Positions 11,274 to 21,244 of a DNA stretch of 64,000 nucleotides are shown piece by piece. Position 1 is the first letter of the stretch, and the number at the start of each line of letters is the position of its first letter. Origin of the DNA: Entrophospora sp. SA101 (Eukaryota > Glomeromycota > Glomeromycetes > Entrophosporales > Entrophosporaceae); contig CAUDNR010001057.1 of NCBI GenBank assembly GCA_958430865.1, positions 1 through 64,000 on the forward strand, given 5' to 3'. The notes beneath the pieces were generated by a model. The model was given only the letters and a program-made list of their open reading frames with translations. It made no database searches and was not told the DNA's origin. A program made the position numbers and the translations under genes.

Positions 11274-11657
11274 ATGGATAAAAGCAATCTAGAAGAACAA
11301 AATGCCGATGAATTTTGCCGAAATATACCTTTGGAAGAGCATGGTTGCTCTCCCTGTCCATTCTCTGGTATTGTCGCTTCAGATTTAGAAATAATCCCTT
11401 TTGAAGATGGAAAAAGATTTCTCTATGAGCTTTCTGTAGAAGATGAAGATTATTGAAATACCCCTTACTCTTTTTTCAAAACTTCTCACTATTTTTGAGC
11501 CAAAGGTTTTTCTCGATACCAAAATGAAGAATGGTTAAAAGAAATACTAAAACCCGGAACCAAAATAAAGTTCCATGGAGATTTTGTAAAAGTTGAGAAT
11601 ACTAGAATTGAAGGTCTTAAAAGTAGCTGGGAGATATGAGAGAAAAAGATTGCTTAA
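11274..11657 (+). CDS. Hypothetical 127-residue protein
   Basis: One frame runs from ATG 11274 to TAA 11655-11657 with UGA-Trp codons. The N-terminal part has three cysteines (CSPCPF and one upstream). The second half (LKPGTKIKFHGDFVKV) could form an OB- or SH3-like barrel. Same strand and 49 bases downstream of the zinc protein at 10940. No family recognised. Confidence 0.6.
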
Positions 11658-12148
11658 CTTTTGCTGCCTTTGATTTTGATATATCAACAAAAGGTTTAAT
11701 TGAAATTTAACAAAATATTTGCCTGTCGGCGTTTTTTCCGGAAGAGCTTGGGAAAGTGATAGCTTTTCAAAGTGATAGCTTTTCTTTAATTAAAAGTTGC
11801 TGGAAGCGCAAGCCAACTTATTGGCCGAAGTAAATTATTTAAGAGGGCAAGAAATAAACAGCCAACACCCTAGGAGAGGATAATTGGCTTGATAAGTGCC
11901 TATGGAAAGGGGATTTTTGACTGGGAGTTATTAGTTAGCTTAGAAGTAAAAATTAGCGAGAAAAAACAAAGAAAAGGGTAGCTGTGGACAGATGTTTTTT
12001 TCAGAGAGCGTCAGTGGACTGGAAGCGAAGTAATTTTAATTACGTAGCGAATTATTTTACCAGAAAAGACCGAGCAGTAGGGTATAAAGCAATGGGAACG
12101 AAGCAAATTTTAATTTGCGAAGTGAATTATTTAAGGCAGGAGGAGAGT
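11658..12148. other. Degenerate stretch without an intact gene
   Basis: The segment holds a tandem copy of a 17-base unit around 11754-11786 and recurring short coding-like phrases that read EVNYLR in different frames (near 11845 and 12120), all cut by TAA/TAG. It looks like decayed coding sequence. The plus-strand open stretch 11984-12208 is not supported as a gene. Confidence 0.4.
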
Positions 12149-12267
12149 TTAGTTAGGTTTATGGAGAATTTGGGCTTGTTGGAGGGTGGCTTGGTATTCT
12201 TGCCTTAAAGAGTTAAGGTCACTGTGATTTAAGACTTGTTCGGGGGTGAGGTTTTTGGTGTCGCGGA
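12149..12267 (-). CDS. C-terminal fragment of an unidentified protein, cut by the assembly gap
   Basis: Minus-strand frame entering from the N gap and ending in TAA at 12149-12151. The visible residues (RDTKNLTPEQVLNHSDLNSL, then a Gln-rich helix) are hydrophilic and helical. The gap prevents joining to anything upstream. Confidence 0.4.
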
Positions 12268-12277
12268 NNNNNNNNNN
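12268..12277. other. Ten-N scaffold gap
   Basis: Ten unresolved bases. The true gap size is unknown, and the sequence on each side may not be contiguous. Confidence 0.99.
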
Positions 12278-12348
12278 CCTCGGCAAAGGAAAAGTCAAGC
12301 AATCTAGCAGAATATTTGAGTAAATAGTTTTTGTGGTTGGTTTAGGGG

Positions 12349-13395
12349 TTAGTTTTTGCTTGAGCCTGGTGTGCCGTAAGGTTGGTTAGTTGGTTGGACT
12401 TGGAGTGCTTGTTGTTCAGCTTGTGCTTGAATAGCATGAGAAAGATTGGTATTATCTCCCATGTGATTGCCAACTAAAACATGACCTCCTTCTACATTAA
12501 TAGTTTGCTGAGGTCTATCTTTTATCATTGCTAATTGTCCTTTCATTTCAGCCATTTCTATTTTTAATTCTTGGAATTTTTCCATTTGTTCTTGACTGGT
12601 TTTTTCGTGCTTGTTGACTAATTCTTTTTCTTCTTTGCCACTATTCATTTTTAATAATTTTCTTTGTTCTTTAATTAAGAAAGTTTTGCCTTTTAATCTT
12701 TCTTCTAATTCTAATTCTCAATTAACTAAATTTTCACAATCACTTAAAATTGGTTGAAGATTTTCGACAAATTCTTCTCCGAGCTTCTCTATTAATTCAT
12801 CCTCAATTCTTTGGTTTTGCTTTTTGAGTTTAAGGGAGGGAAGTTTTTGCTTTTCAGCCTTTTTGAATTCTAAATAAGTAGTGATTAATTGTTGAATTAG
12901 TTCTTTTTCGGGAAGAATATTTAAAAAGTCTTGAATTATCTTTTGTTTTTGAGTTTTGATTAGATTGGTTAATTCTTGGACACGAAGTTCGAGGTAATTG
13001 ATTTGTTGCTCTTTTTCGGCAAAGAGGCTTTGTTGTTTTTTGAGAAGTTGGATTTCATTTTTTCTGTCCGATAATTCTTTTATTGTATTAATAATTGCTA
13101 GAATACTGTCTTTTCGATTATTCAACTTTTCTGGTGTTTGAGCAGTTTCTAAATATTTTTGTCAAGTATTGGCAAATTCAGTTAGATTTTTATTCTTGGC
13201 TAGTTGTTCAGTTAGTTGTTCAGAAGCAATATTGCTAGAAGTTAGTTCTTTTTCTATTTGAGCTTTAACTTGGGACTTTTGTTTATAAACTTGAAACTTT
13301 TGGGGGAAATTTTTGATTCCATCATAATCTGTTTCTACTTCTCCTTCCTCGTTAGCGAATAAATTGGCAATAGTTTGACATTTAACCTCTTTTTT
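12349..13395 (-). CDS. Coiled-coil C-terminal part of a broken LRR protein (tail YGTPGSSKN)
   Basis: The frame holds about 348 codons, open with UGA=Trp to the TAA at 12349-12351; the upstream TAA at 13396-13398 separates it from the LRR part. It begins TIANLFANEEGEVETDYDG, paralogous to the segment after the LRRs in the kinase gene at 51340. A long coiled coil follows (13100-12560), then an NVEGGHVLVGNHMGDN segment and a Gln-rich tail ending YGTPGSSKN. It has no start codon of its own near the junction, so expression probably depends on frameshifting from the LRR frame. Confidence 0.65.
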
Positions 13396-13934
13396 TTATC
13401 GGTTGAACAATCAAATTCTCAAACACTATCTGGTAAATATTCTAATCCACTATCGATATCAGTATCACTAATATTAAGTTTTCATAACCCACTCATGTCT
13501 TTCAAATACTTTAAGCTACCAAACAAGGGACTATTACTTAAATACAATATTTTCAAACCCACCAAACCACTTAAAAAAGATAAATCTTGTTTGAGGTTGT
13601 TATTGCTTAAACTTAAATATTCTAGCTTTTCTCCCTGAGGTAGTTTAATTTGAGTGAGTTGATTACCAGAACAATTAAGTTCCTTTAGACTAGGTAAAAT
13701 ATTTAAGGTTAATTGTTGAAAGTTTTCAAGGGGACTAATACTTATTTTCTCTAATTGGTAACAATTAGTGATGGTTAGTTTGGTGAGGTTGGTAATGTTA
13801 TTATATCCATAACTTGTTATTTCCTTTAAATTAGGATAATTAGCGACAGCTAGCTCATTAGATTGATTAGATTCTAGATAATATAAATTAATTTCTTTTA
13901 CTTGATTTTTATTATTAAAAGGGTAGTTTATAAC
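13335..13934 (-). pseudogene. Leucine-rich-repeat N-terminal part, frame-broken from its C-terminal part
   Basis: About 200 codons of bacterial-type LRRs (SLKELNCSGNQLTQIKLP, KLEYLSLSNNNL, LSFLSGLVGLKILYLS), closely paralogous to the LRRs at 50881-51330. LRRs form curved protein-binding surfaces. No ATG is visible at the 5' end (an in-frame TAA is at 13935-13937). The downstream coiled-coil frame is reached by a -1 shift at A-AAA-AAG (plus-strand T8 at 13390-13397). This is either a programmed or slippage frameshift, a pseudogene, or an assembly error. Confidence 0.65.
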
Positions 13935-14167
13935 TTATAAAAAAATCTTATAAAACCCAAAGGTTAAAGAAAAAAAGAAAGGCAAAAATCACTCCTATAT
14001 ATAAGCAAAAAATCCTTTAATTTCGCACAAAAGCCCGCAATTTCTCTGAGAAATTTCTCTTTTCCCAAACGGGACAATAGTAATTTGCGAACAATACTAA
14101 AAAAACGCCAATTGTTAATGAAACTAATTTGGGTTAAATTTTTCCTTTTTTAGGGAACAAAAAATCC

Positions 14168-14206
14168 CTTTAAGTCCTGGCTAACATGATAAATAGAGCC
14201 TATATT
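14168..14206 (+). repeat. Dispersed intergenic element, copy 1
   Basis: The pattern CCCTTTAAGTC, spacer, ATAAATAGAGCCT, then R-T-R-TTCC also occurs on the minus strand at 38658-38713. The identical 13-base core and the shared flank are too long for chance in two intergenic sites. Function unknown (regulatory site, small RNA or mobile-element end). Confidence 0.55.
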
Positions 14207-14264
14207 CCCTAGTAGGGAACTTGGGATTAAATGAAGTTTTATTATGGCAATCAGCCAACTCTAC

Positions 14265-14318
14265 CGGGCAAACTTTTCCGTTCTCAAAAAAATAGATCCG
14301 AAATTGGTCGTTTGCCCG
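14265..14318 (+). promoter_or_regulatory. Candidate structured leader of mnmE
   Basis: CGGGCAAAC and GTTTGCCCG form a 9-bp stem around a 36-base loop, ending about 58 bases upstream of the mnmE ATG. It has no run of T and so does not look like a terminator. Not matched to a known riboswitch class. Confidence 0.35.
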
Positions 14319-14376
14319 CAGGCTGTTCTGAAGAAAGGAAGTTAGTTTTTTGTGAATTAAGTTAAAAATTTAATCT

Positions 14377-15747
14377 ATGTTTAGTGAAAAGACCATCGTG
14401 GCTTTGGCTACTGCTCCAATTACCCAAAATATTGCTTTAATTAGAATATCAGGTTCGGAAGCCTATAGCCTAATTAGCAAATTTTTTGACCGTCCCTTGC
14501 CAGAATATCCACAAAAAAAACCACAATTAACCTTTGGCAACATCATTAACCAAAATAAAGAAATCATCGACCAAGTTTTGCTTTTGTGTTTTTATAAGCC
14601 TCATTCTTTTACCGGAGAAGACGTCATAGAAATTAGTTGCCACGGTAATTTATTCATTGTTAACCAAATATTACAACTAATCTTGGAGAATGGTGCCGAA
14701 TTAGCCAAGGAAGGCGAATTTACTAAGCAAGCTTTTTTTAATGGCAAATTAAACCTAATTCAAGCCAACGCAATAAATGATTTAATTCGGGCTCCTAGTT
14801 TGGAAGGAACAAAGTTAGCCCTCCACAATTTAAGTCCCGAAAGCCAAAAAGAATTAGATTTTATTGAGAATGAACTACTAGCAATGATTGCCACCATTAA
14901 AGTCAATATTGATTACCCTGAATATGACGGGGTAGAATACTTAACTGGCAAAAAAGTTTTGTCTCGTCTAAGCAAATTAGAAAAAAAATTAAAGGAAATT
15001 AAAGAAAGCGGTAAAAAAATTCGCGTTTACCAGGAAGGTTTAAAAGTAGCCATAGTTGGCAAGCCGAACGTTGGCAAGTCTACGCTTTTAAATGCTCTTC
15101 TACAAGAAGAAAAAGCCATTGTTTCGCCAATTGCGGGCACCACTCGGGACATAGTAGAAGCCCATTATAATCTCCAAGGAATTCCTTTAACCTTACTGGA
15201 TACAGCCGGCATTCACGAAACCCAAGACATAGTCGAAAAAATTGGAGTAAAAAGAAGTTTGCAAGCCTTAGAAAAAGCCGAAATTATCTTTTTTTTGGTA
15301 GACAATTCCTCTCCATGAAGCAAAGAAGACGAGAATATTTACCAAAAAGTTAAGGAAAAAAATTACTGGCTTATTGCTAATAAAACAGATAAATTAAGTA
15401 AATTACAACTCCCTTCTTTTCTTTCTCCGGAAAAAGTCTTGCGAATTAGTGCCAAAAAGCAGCAAATAACCGAATTGGCAACAAAAATTAACGAATTATT
15501 TGCTAGTGATTTAATAAATAAATTGCCTACTTATCCAGTTTTCAGTCAAAGTTGGCAACAGGCTAAATTAACGCGACTTATTCAACAATTAGAGGGGGTA
15601 ATTAGCGCACTAAAGAAAGAAGTATACTTAGATGCCGTATGTAGTGATTTAGAATTAGCCTATAAATTAGTAAAAGAATTAAGCGGCAAAGAGTATAGCG
15701 GAGAATTATTAGACATCATTTTTAGTAAATTTTGTTTAGGGAAATAA
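14377..15747 (+). CDS. mnmE: tRNA modification GTPase MnmE
   Basis: The gene encodes 456 residues; UGA at 15316-15318 is Trp. MnmE with MnmG adds the carboxymethylaminomethyl group to wobble uridines. An N-terminal THF-binding domain (about 1-115, with SCHGN), helical domain and inserted G domain are present: G1 GKPNVGKS (228-235), G2 GTTRD, G3 DTAG, G4 NKTD. It ends with CLGK, the conserved catalytic-cysteine CxGK motif. Length is normal and the gene is intact. Confidence 0.96.
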
Positions 15748-15789
15748 TTTGCTTTCTTGCATTCAAAAATAAGCGCTAAAACTTGTTAG

Positions 15790-16242
15790 CTAATCATATT
15801 CCCGTCTTTGTAATTTTTTTTTGATTTCTTTTTCTTTAAGGTTTTCTTTTATTTGGTGTTTTTTTAAATTTTGTACCAAGGCGATTTCCGCTTTGGCTCA
15901 ACCTCTTTCATTAATAAAAACTTGTAAAGGAATTAAATTATAATGTTTAGTTTTTATTTGGGTGATTAATTGTTTAATTTCTTGCTTTTTCATTAATAGT
16001 TTGTGGGGCTTTTGGCTAACATTAGTGTTCTTGGAAAACAAACTGGCATAACGATAAGGAGAAATTGAAGTTTTGTAAAGAAACAATTCATTTTTATAGG
16101 ACAAAACATAGGCATCACTAATGGAAATTTGGTAATTGCGAATAGCTTTGATTTCGTTGCCGGTAAGTTGGAGACCAGCAATTTTTGCTCGACCAATGAT
16201 TTTGAACTTTTGGGTATTTTTGCGCCGAGTGATAATTTTCAT
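15790..16242 (-). CDS. smpB: SsrA-binding protein SmpB
   Basis: The gene encodes 150 residues including UGA-Trp at 15898-15900. SmpB binds tmRNA for rescue of stalled ribosomes. The family landmarks are present: the opening beta-strand KFKIIGRAKIAGLQLTGNEIKAIR, the HYNLIPLQVFINERGWAK core, and a basic C-terminal tail that reads the empty mRNA channel. tmRNA itself is not seen in the window. Confidence 0.94.
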
Positions 16243-16314
16243 AATTGACTAATAATTTTGTTTTTTTTTTTTTTACTTATGATTTGTGAATTTTTCGATA
16301 ATCCTTTTTGCTAT

Positions 16315-16398
16315 TGGTACGGGACAAGGGACTTGAACCCTCACGCTTTAAGGCACCAGATCCTAAGTCTGGCGCGTCTACCATTCCGCCAATCCCGC
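16315..16398 (-). tRNA. tRNA-Leu (anticodon TAG)
   Basis: An 84-base class II tRNA with encoded CCA. Acceptor GCGGGAT/GTCCCGT, anticodon stem CCAGA/TCTGG around CTTAGGA, giving anticodon TAG. It has a long variable arm and the T arm GGGTTCAAGTCCC. Confidence 0.93.
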
Positions 16399-16628
16399 CA
16401 ACAATTTAAACACAAAAAAACTACTCTAATCTAAGGCACAAAACTTAAAAAATAATTTGCTTGTTGTAATTTTTGGTTTGTTTTTCAGTTATGAATATAT
16501 AAATTTTTAGCAAAGTTGGCGATAAGTTCCTGTTGTAAAATTAAAGATTGTAGTTTTTTAGCGACTTTTTCTAATCCTCCTTTCTAGTTTACTACTGAAT
16601 GCTTGTTTTATGCAAAAATTTAATATAA

Positions 16629-17990
16629 ATGTCTCTCTTAACTATTGCCCAAATTTTTTCAGAAACTCAGAAATTAAGCCAATTGGAAGAAATAAGAGTT
16701 CAAGGTTGAGTAAAATCAATTCGGCAAAGCAAAAATATTAGTTTTATTACCCTAAACGATGGTTCGTGCTTGCAAAATTTACAAATTGTTTGTCCTTCAC
16801 ACTTAACAGAAGAGATAAAAGATGCTAATTTCGGCAGTTGTTTAAGAGCAAAAGGTAAATTAACCTTAACTTTTGACCGAGCCCAAAAAATGGAATTGCG
16901 AGCCCAAAAAATGGAATTTGTCAATCCCGCAGCGGCCGATTATCCTCTACAAAAGCAAGCAATTCCCTTAGAAGTAGTAAGAAATTATCCGCATTTGCGA
17001 GCGAAAACTAATTACTTTTTGGTCGTTTTCAAAATAAGAAGTCAGGTTAGTTGGGCTATTCATCAATTTTTCCAGCAAGCAGGATTTTATTACGTTCACA
17101 CCCCCCTAATTACTTCTAGCGATACCGAAGGAGCCGGAGAATTATTTACGGTTACCACTAGACAAGATAAGCAATACGAGAAGGATTTTTTCCGCAAACA
17201 AGCCAAATTAACGGTTAGCGGTCAACTCCAAGCCGAAGCCTTAGCCCAAGGTTTAGGGAAAGTTTACACCTTTAATCCTTGTTTTCGGGCAGAAAATTCG
17301 CACACTACCCGACATTTAGCCGAATTTTGAATGATTGAACCAGAAATGACTTTTGCTGACCTTGACGAACTTCTTAATTTGGCGGAAAATTTACTAAAAT
17401 ACGTTATCAAAGAATTAATAGAAAAAAACTTACCAGAACTAGAATGCTTAGAAAAATATCACCAAAAAGCATTAATTAATGAACTAAAAAACATCAGCAA
17501 ACTGGCTTTTCCTCGACTTGACTATGACGAGTGTTTGAAAATATTAGCAAAAAACAAAAAAAACTTTGTTTACAACGAAATTAAATGGGGAATAGACCTT
17601 CAATCAGAACACGAAAAATACCTTTGCCAATACTTTGATAATAGACCAGTTTTTGTTATTAATTATCCGGTTGAATTAAAGGCTTTTTACATGAAAAATA
17701 ATCCTGACCAAAAAACAGTAGCTTGCTTTGATTTATTGTTTCCAGGAGTAGGCGAGTTAATTGGTGGCAGCATGCGAGAAGACAATTATCAACTTTTAGG
17801 GGAAAAAGCCCAAAAAATCGGCTTAGATGTTGGCAATTTGACCTGATATTTTGCTTTAAGAAATTTTGGTTACGCCCCAAGCGGTGGCTTTGGTCTAGGG
17901 TTAGAGAGGTTATTAATGTTTTTAACTGGCACAGAGAATATTCGGGACGTAATTCCTTTTCCCCGTTATCCTCAGCACTTGGAATATTAA
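16629..17990 (+). CDS. asnS: Asparaginyl-tRNA synthetase
   Basis: The gene encodes 453 residues. It has an N-terminal OB-fold anticodon-binding domain and a class IIb catalytic core. Motif 2 [15 protein letters not shown] has its invariant Trp encoded by TGA at 17328-17330, direct proof of UGA=Trp; motif 3 is [13 protein letters not shown] 7-residue tandem duplication ([14 protein letters not shown]) sits near residues 88-101. With AsnRS present, Asn-tRNA need not be made by transamidation. Confidence 0.97.
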
Positions 17991-18011
17991 CAAGCGAATT
18001 TAACCAAGTAA

Positions 18012-19196
18012 TTATTTAGTTTTTCCCTTGCGAATTTCTTCGTCTTCGCTATCCCAATTTAAAGAACCGCCACCCTGGTATTCAGTTACTCGGGTTTCAA
18101 AGAAGTTTTTTTCTTTATTCAAATCTGTTGCTTGGGACATTCAAGGAAAGGGATTAGAAACTTCCGCGCCTGTCGCTTTATCAAAATATTCTTTGGGTAA
18201 ACCAATCCTTTCTAAGCGACGATTAGCAATATATTCGACATATTCGCAAAATTGGTGAGCATTAAATCCGACTATTCCGGGCGGGCAGGCATCGATAGCA
18301 TATTGCTTTTCTAACTCAACTGCTTTTTTAATTAATTCACTGATTTCTTTTTGAAATTGGGGAGTTCAGACTTGGGGATTTTCCTTTTTGATGGTATTAA
18401 TTAAATCGCAGCCGAAAGCTAAATGGATACTCTCATCGCGCATAATGTATTCGAATTGTTGGCCAATACCGACCATTTTCTTACTCCTTCTTAATTTTAG
18501 AATCATGGCAAATCCGGCATAGAAAAATATTCCTTCCATTATCACGTAATACCCAATTAAGTTGCGAAGGAAAATTTTAACGTTATTCTGGTGTCGCAGT
18601 AGTATTTTTTCTTTTTGCTCTTTTTTTTGTTCTAATTCAATTATTTTCGCCTCGCTTGGGTTTGTTTTAATTTCTTTTTCTAGTTTTCTAATTTCTTCAT
18701 TCAATTTTTCTAAGGCAGATAGTTCCTTATTGACCCGGAATTGCGGATCAAGCACTGATTTTGTTAATTCAATTACAAAATCGTCTTTTTCTTTAATTGA
18801 AGGAATCGATTGGTAAGCATTATATATTTCATCTGGGTCTAATCCTAAACTATCGCAACAATAAACAAATGTATCAGTGTGAATTACTTCTTCGAAAATT
18901 TGTCGTCCAAGGTAGATCCGGCAGTCAGGATTAGTTACATTAATATATATCAAAACAAGATTATTAGCAGTCAGGGTTTCAGCCGTGGAAAAAAAACCTA
19001 AGTTACGCAGAATTAATTTTCTCTCTTGCGGGCTAAGAAAATCTTTGGCCTTTCATTGCTCAACGTCTATCTGCATTGAGATTTCTTCCGGAGTTCAATT
19101 ATTAGCAACCCCATTTTTATAATATCTTCAAGCCCAAGGATAAGTCATGGGGAGAATTTTGTTAGGGTCAGTTTGGGAACTATTAATAATTGGCAT
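18012..19196 (-). CDS. nrdB: Ribonucleotide reductase small subunit, class Ic (Phe-type) NrdB
   Basis: The gene encodes 394 residues making the cofactor-bearing R2 subunit for dNTP synthesis. Metal ligands are visible: E73 (TAETL), E103 and H106 (EEVIHT), the MEGIFFY glutamate, and DESIH. The position of the radical tyrosine (E-x-x-H-x-x-x-Y) is Phe110, and the first ligand is Glu rather than Asp, both hallmarks of class Ic (Mn/Fe) enzymes known from Chlamydia. The flanks (LGFFSTAE, NPFPWMS, NFFETRVTEYQ) fit that group too. A coiled-coil insertion of about 45 residues (near 150-195) is unusual. Mollicutes normally carry class Ib NrdF, so lateral origin is likely. nrdA is not in the window. 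Confidence 0.92.
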
Positions 19197-19370
19197 ATAT
19201 TAATTATTTTTACCACTAGTGAACATTTTTTATTCGGTCAATAATAAGCGGACTTTATTGTGCGATTTGTTTTTTATCATAATTGTGTGAGTTGTGTTCT
19301 TGTGTGCTTCGGGTTTTTCCGCCTGGTTATCGCTTTTGCTAAGCAGACTACCTGTTTCTTTCGAAAATTA

Positions 19371-19916
19371 TTACTTAATTTGGATAATTTTAGTTTGTTG
19401 ATAATTAGCAAATTCTTCTCGCAAAATTTGAACGTTTCAAGAATTTAATATTTCTTCACTATCTAACTTTTTGCTGTCCCTCAACCACTGACAAAAATAA
19501 AAGTCAGAAAGAGTCAAACCAATACTAATTCACTCTCGACATTGCTCGTAAGAAAAACCAAGAGATTGCCAAGTTTGAGCTAATTCTGAAGTAAAATCTG
19601 GATGGACATTTTTCCAGTCTTCCAATTCAGGCTCTGAATAATGAAAGTTCATTCTTTCCGGATAAGATTTTCTTTTCAAGGAAGTTTTTCTGCCTAAGGA
19701 TTCTTGTCTGTATCAATCTAAATCTAGTTCTTCATCATCGATGCTCTCGGGGCTATAGCCTTGGGTTTTTAAAAAAAAAGCAAGTTTAGCATCTTCGGGT
19801 TCTAGACCGCCTTTTTCGATTCACTCTTCGGTTTGGCTGTAATCAAATCCTAAATCTTCTCACTCTTTTTGTAATGCTTTAGTAAAATCAAAACGAATGT
19901 CTGTTCAATTTATCAT
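19371..19916 (-). CDS. Protein with Trp/Gly-Phe (W..xGF..EW) repeats
   Basis: The gene encodes 181 residues rich in UGA-Trp. Two copies of a roughly 45-residue unit are visible: EWEDLGFDYSQTEEWIEKGG and TWQSLGFSYEQCREWISIGL, each followed by a helix (DAKLAFFLK / DFYFCQWLRD). The same unit occurs six times in the kinase gene (51439-51826). Probably a helical-hairpin protein-interaction repeat. No named family recognised. Confidence 0.7.
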
Positions 19917-20034
19917 ATTTCTTCTTTATAACTTTATTTTTACATAATCCGAAGGCAAATTGAGGAGCAGGAGATTTTAATTTTTTAGTTCCTAGGATGG
20001 TTAGTTAGTTAAGAACTTGTAAAAATAACTATAT

Positions 20035-20214
20035 ATGGCAGTTCCCTTTCGTCGAACCTCTTCCAAAAAGAAAAAACAAAGACACACAGTAAGCAATCTT
20101 AATTTTCAAAAAAGAGCAACGAGCACTTTAATTAAATGCAATAATTGTCAACAAATCAAAAAACCTCACCGAATTTGCCCCGCTTGCTTGACTTATCGTT
20201 CAGCAAAATATTAA
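20035..20214 (+). CDS. rpmF: Ribosomal protein bL32
   Basis: The gene encodes 59 residues starting MAVPFRRTSSKKKK, the conserved bL32 N-terminus. Zinc cysteines (CNNC ... CPAC) surround the HRICP motif. Confidence 0.95.
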   Translation: MAVPFRRTSSKKKKQRHTVSNLNFQKRATSTLIKCNNCQQIKKPHRICPACLTYRSAKY

Positions 20215-20248
20215 GTTTCAGTTTGCTAAAAAGTATATATAAGGAAAA

Positions 20249-20998
20249 ATGGAAAAAAATAAAGAATTTATTGTTGATAATTTCCAATCGCTACTCAATG
20301 AATGCAAGAGTTTGCGAAAGAAATTAGAAGCAGCCAATTACAGCAAAAGAACAAAATTTTATGCTTGAATGAAAAAAAGGCAAAAGTTAGAGTTGACGGA
20401 AGACGAGTGTTACGAAATCGAACTTGACCATTTTGACAAAAGAGATTTGAAACAAATAATTCAAATCATTTGTAACGAGTTATTGAAGTTAATCCCTCCC
20501 CGGAAAAGGAAATATGCCCAAAAATTGATTAGCAACTTTCGCTTGCCTTCGGAAGAATTGACTTGGGAAAAATTAAATGCGGTTTCTAATGCTCAATCAT
20601 TACCAATAGAAAGCAAAAATCAATGCGCAACTTGTGCCAAAAAATTCAGTTGGTGAAGCTTTTTTAGTAAAGATACTGATGAACAAGGTAATCAATTTTG
20701 TTCGCGAAATTGCCGCGAAGAGTTTCACGACCTAGTTTGCGATAAATGCCAAATTAAAATATTTGATACCCCCCACTACATTAATAAAGAAGAAAGGGAA
20801 GGAGTAATTTGTTTTGATTGTGCCAATACTAAATGTTTAGGGTGCCGCAAAACTATTCCGCACTCCCTTGACTATTTTCAAAAACTTTTGCCTGGTCCAA
20901 AAGGAGAAAGAGTTAAATCCAACAGTTCCGGGAATTACCTTCCTTTCTGCAAAAGTTGTCAAGCTAAGAAAATTGACCAATCAGCGGAAGAAGAATAA
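20249..20998 (+). CDS. Multi-zinc-ribbon protein sharing a domain with the HTH protein at 7566
   Basis: The gene encodes 249 residues. A helical, acidic N-terminal half is followed by many cysteine pairs: CATC, FCSRNC, VCDKCQ, ICFDCA, KCLGC, FCKSC. The block VCDKCQIK...NKEEREGVICFDCANTKC closely resembles ICAKCQ...NKKEEISPICLDCASTKC in the HTH protein at 7566-8042. Function unknown; it lies between rpmF and rpmE. Confidence 0.65.
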
Positions 20999-21010
20999 AG
21001 TTGATATTGA

Positions 21011-21244
21011 TTATTTGGTCTTTGCTTCCGCCTTGGCTTGGGCTTTTTGTTGCCTTTGGTGAAACTTTTCTGCTCTTCCCATTCTTACTTTGCCGGAAGT
21101 TCCTCCTTTATAAGCCGGACTACAATTAGCACAAGTGCTTACGTTTTTGTTTTCTGAAGCAGTGGAATAATTTTGGTACTCCTCATGGCAAGAAATACAA
21201 TAATAATTTATCAAATAAAGAGAACTGTGGAGATTTTTTTTCAT
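21011..21244 (-). CDS. rpmE: Ribosomal protein bL31
   Basis: The gene encodes 77 residues beginning MKKNLHSSLYLINYYC, matching the bL31 start, with zinc cysteines CISC and CANC and the GRAEKFHQR segment. It has a basic, Ala/Lys/Gln-rich C-terminal extension. A longer upstream start is possible but the internal ATG fits the family. Confidence 0.9.
   Translation of the reverse strand: MKKNLHSSLYLINYYCISCHEEYQNYSTASENKNVSTCANCSPAYKGGTSGKVRMGRAEKFHQRQQKAQAKAEAKTK

Larger units (their letters stand above)
13935..14376. other. Intergenic region upstream of mnmE with two notable elements
   Basis: It contains a dispersed element at 14168-14206 shared with 38658-38713, and a perfect 9-bp inverted repeat CGGGCAAAC (14265-14273) / GTTTGCCCG (14310-14318) just upstream of mnmE. 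No gene is seen. Confidence 0.5.

Noticed and set aside
11984..12208. 74-residue plus-strand frame
   Set aside because: Overlaps the better-supported minus-strand fragment, has no RBS, and sits in decayed repeats.
14265..14318. mnmE-upstream inverted repeat as a Rho-independent terminator
   Set aside because: The loop is too long and no T run follows the second arm.
17328..17330. UGA read as Gly, as in Gracilibacteria-type genomes
   Set aside because: The codon falls on the invariant Trp of RHLAEFW in AsnRS and on Trp sites of YchF and MnmE; Gly would not fit.
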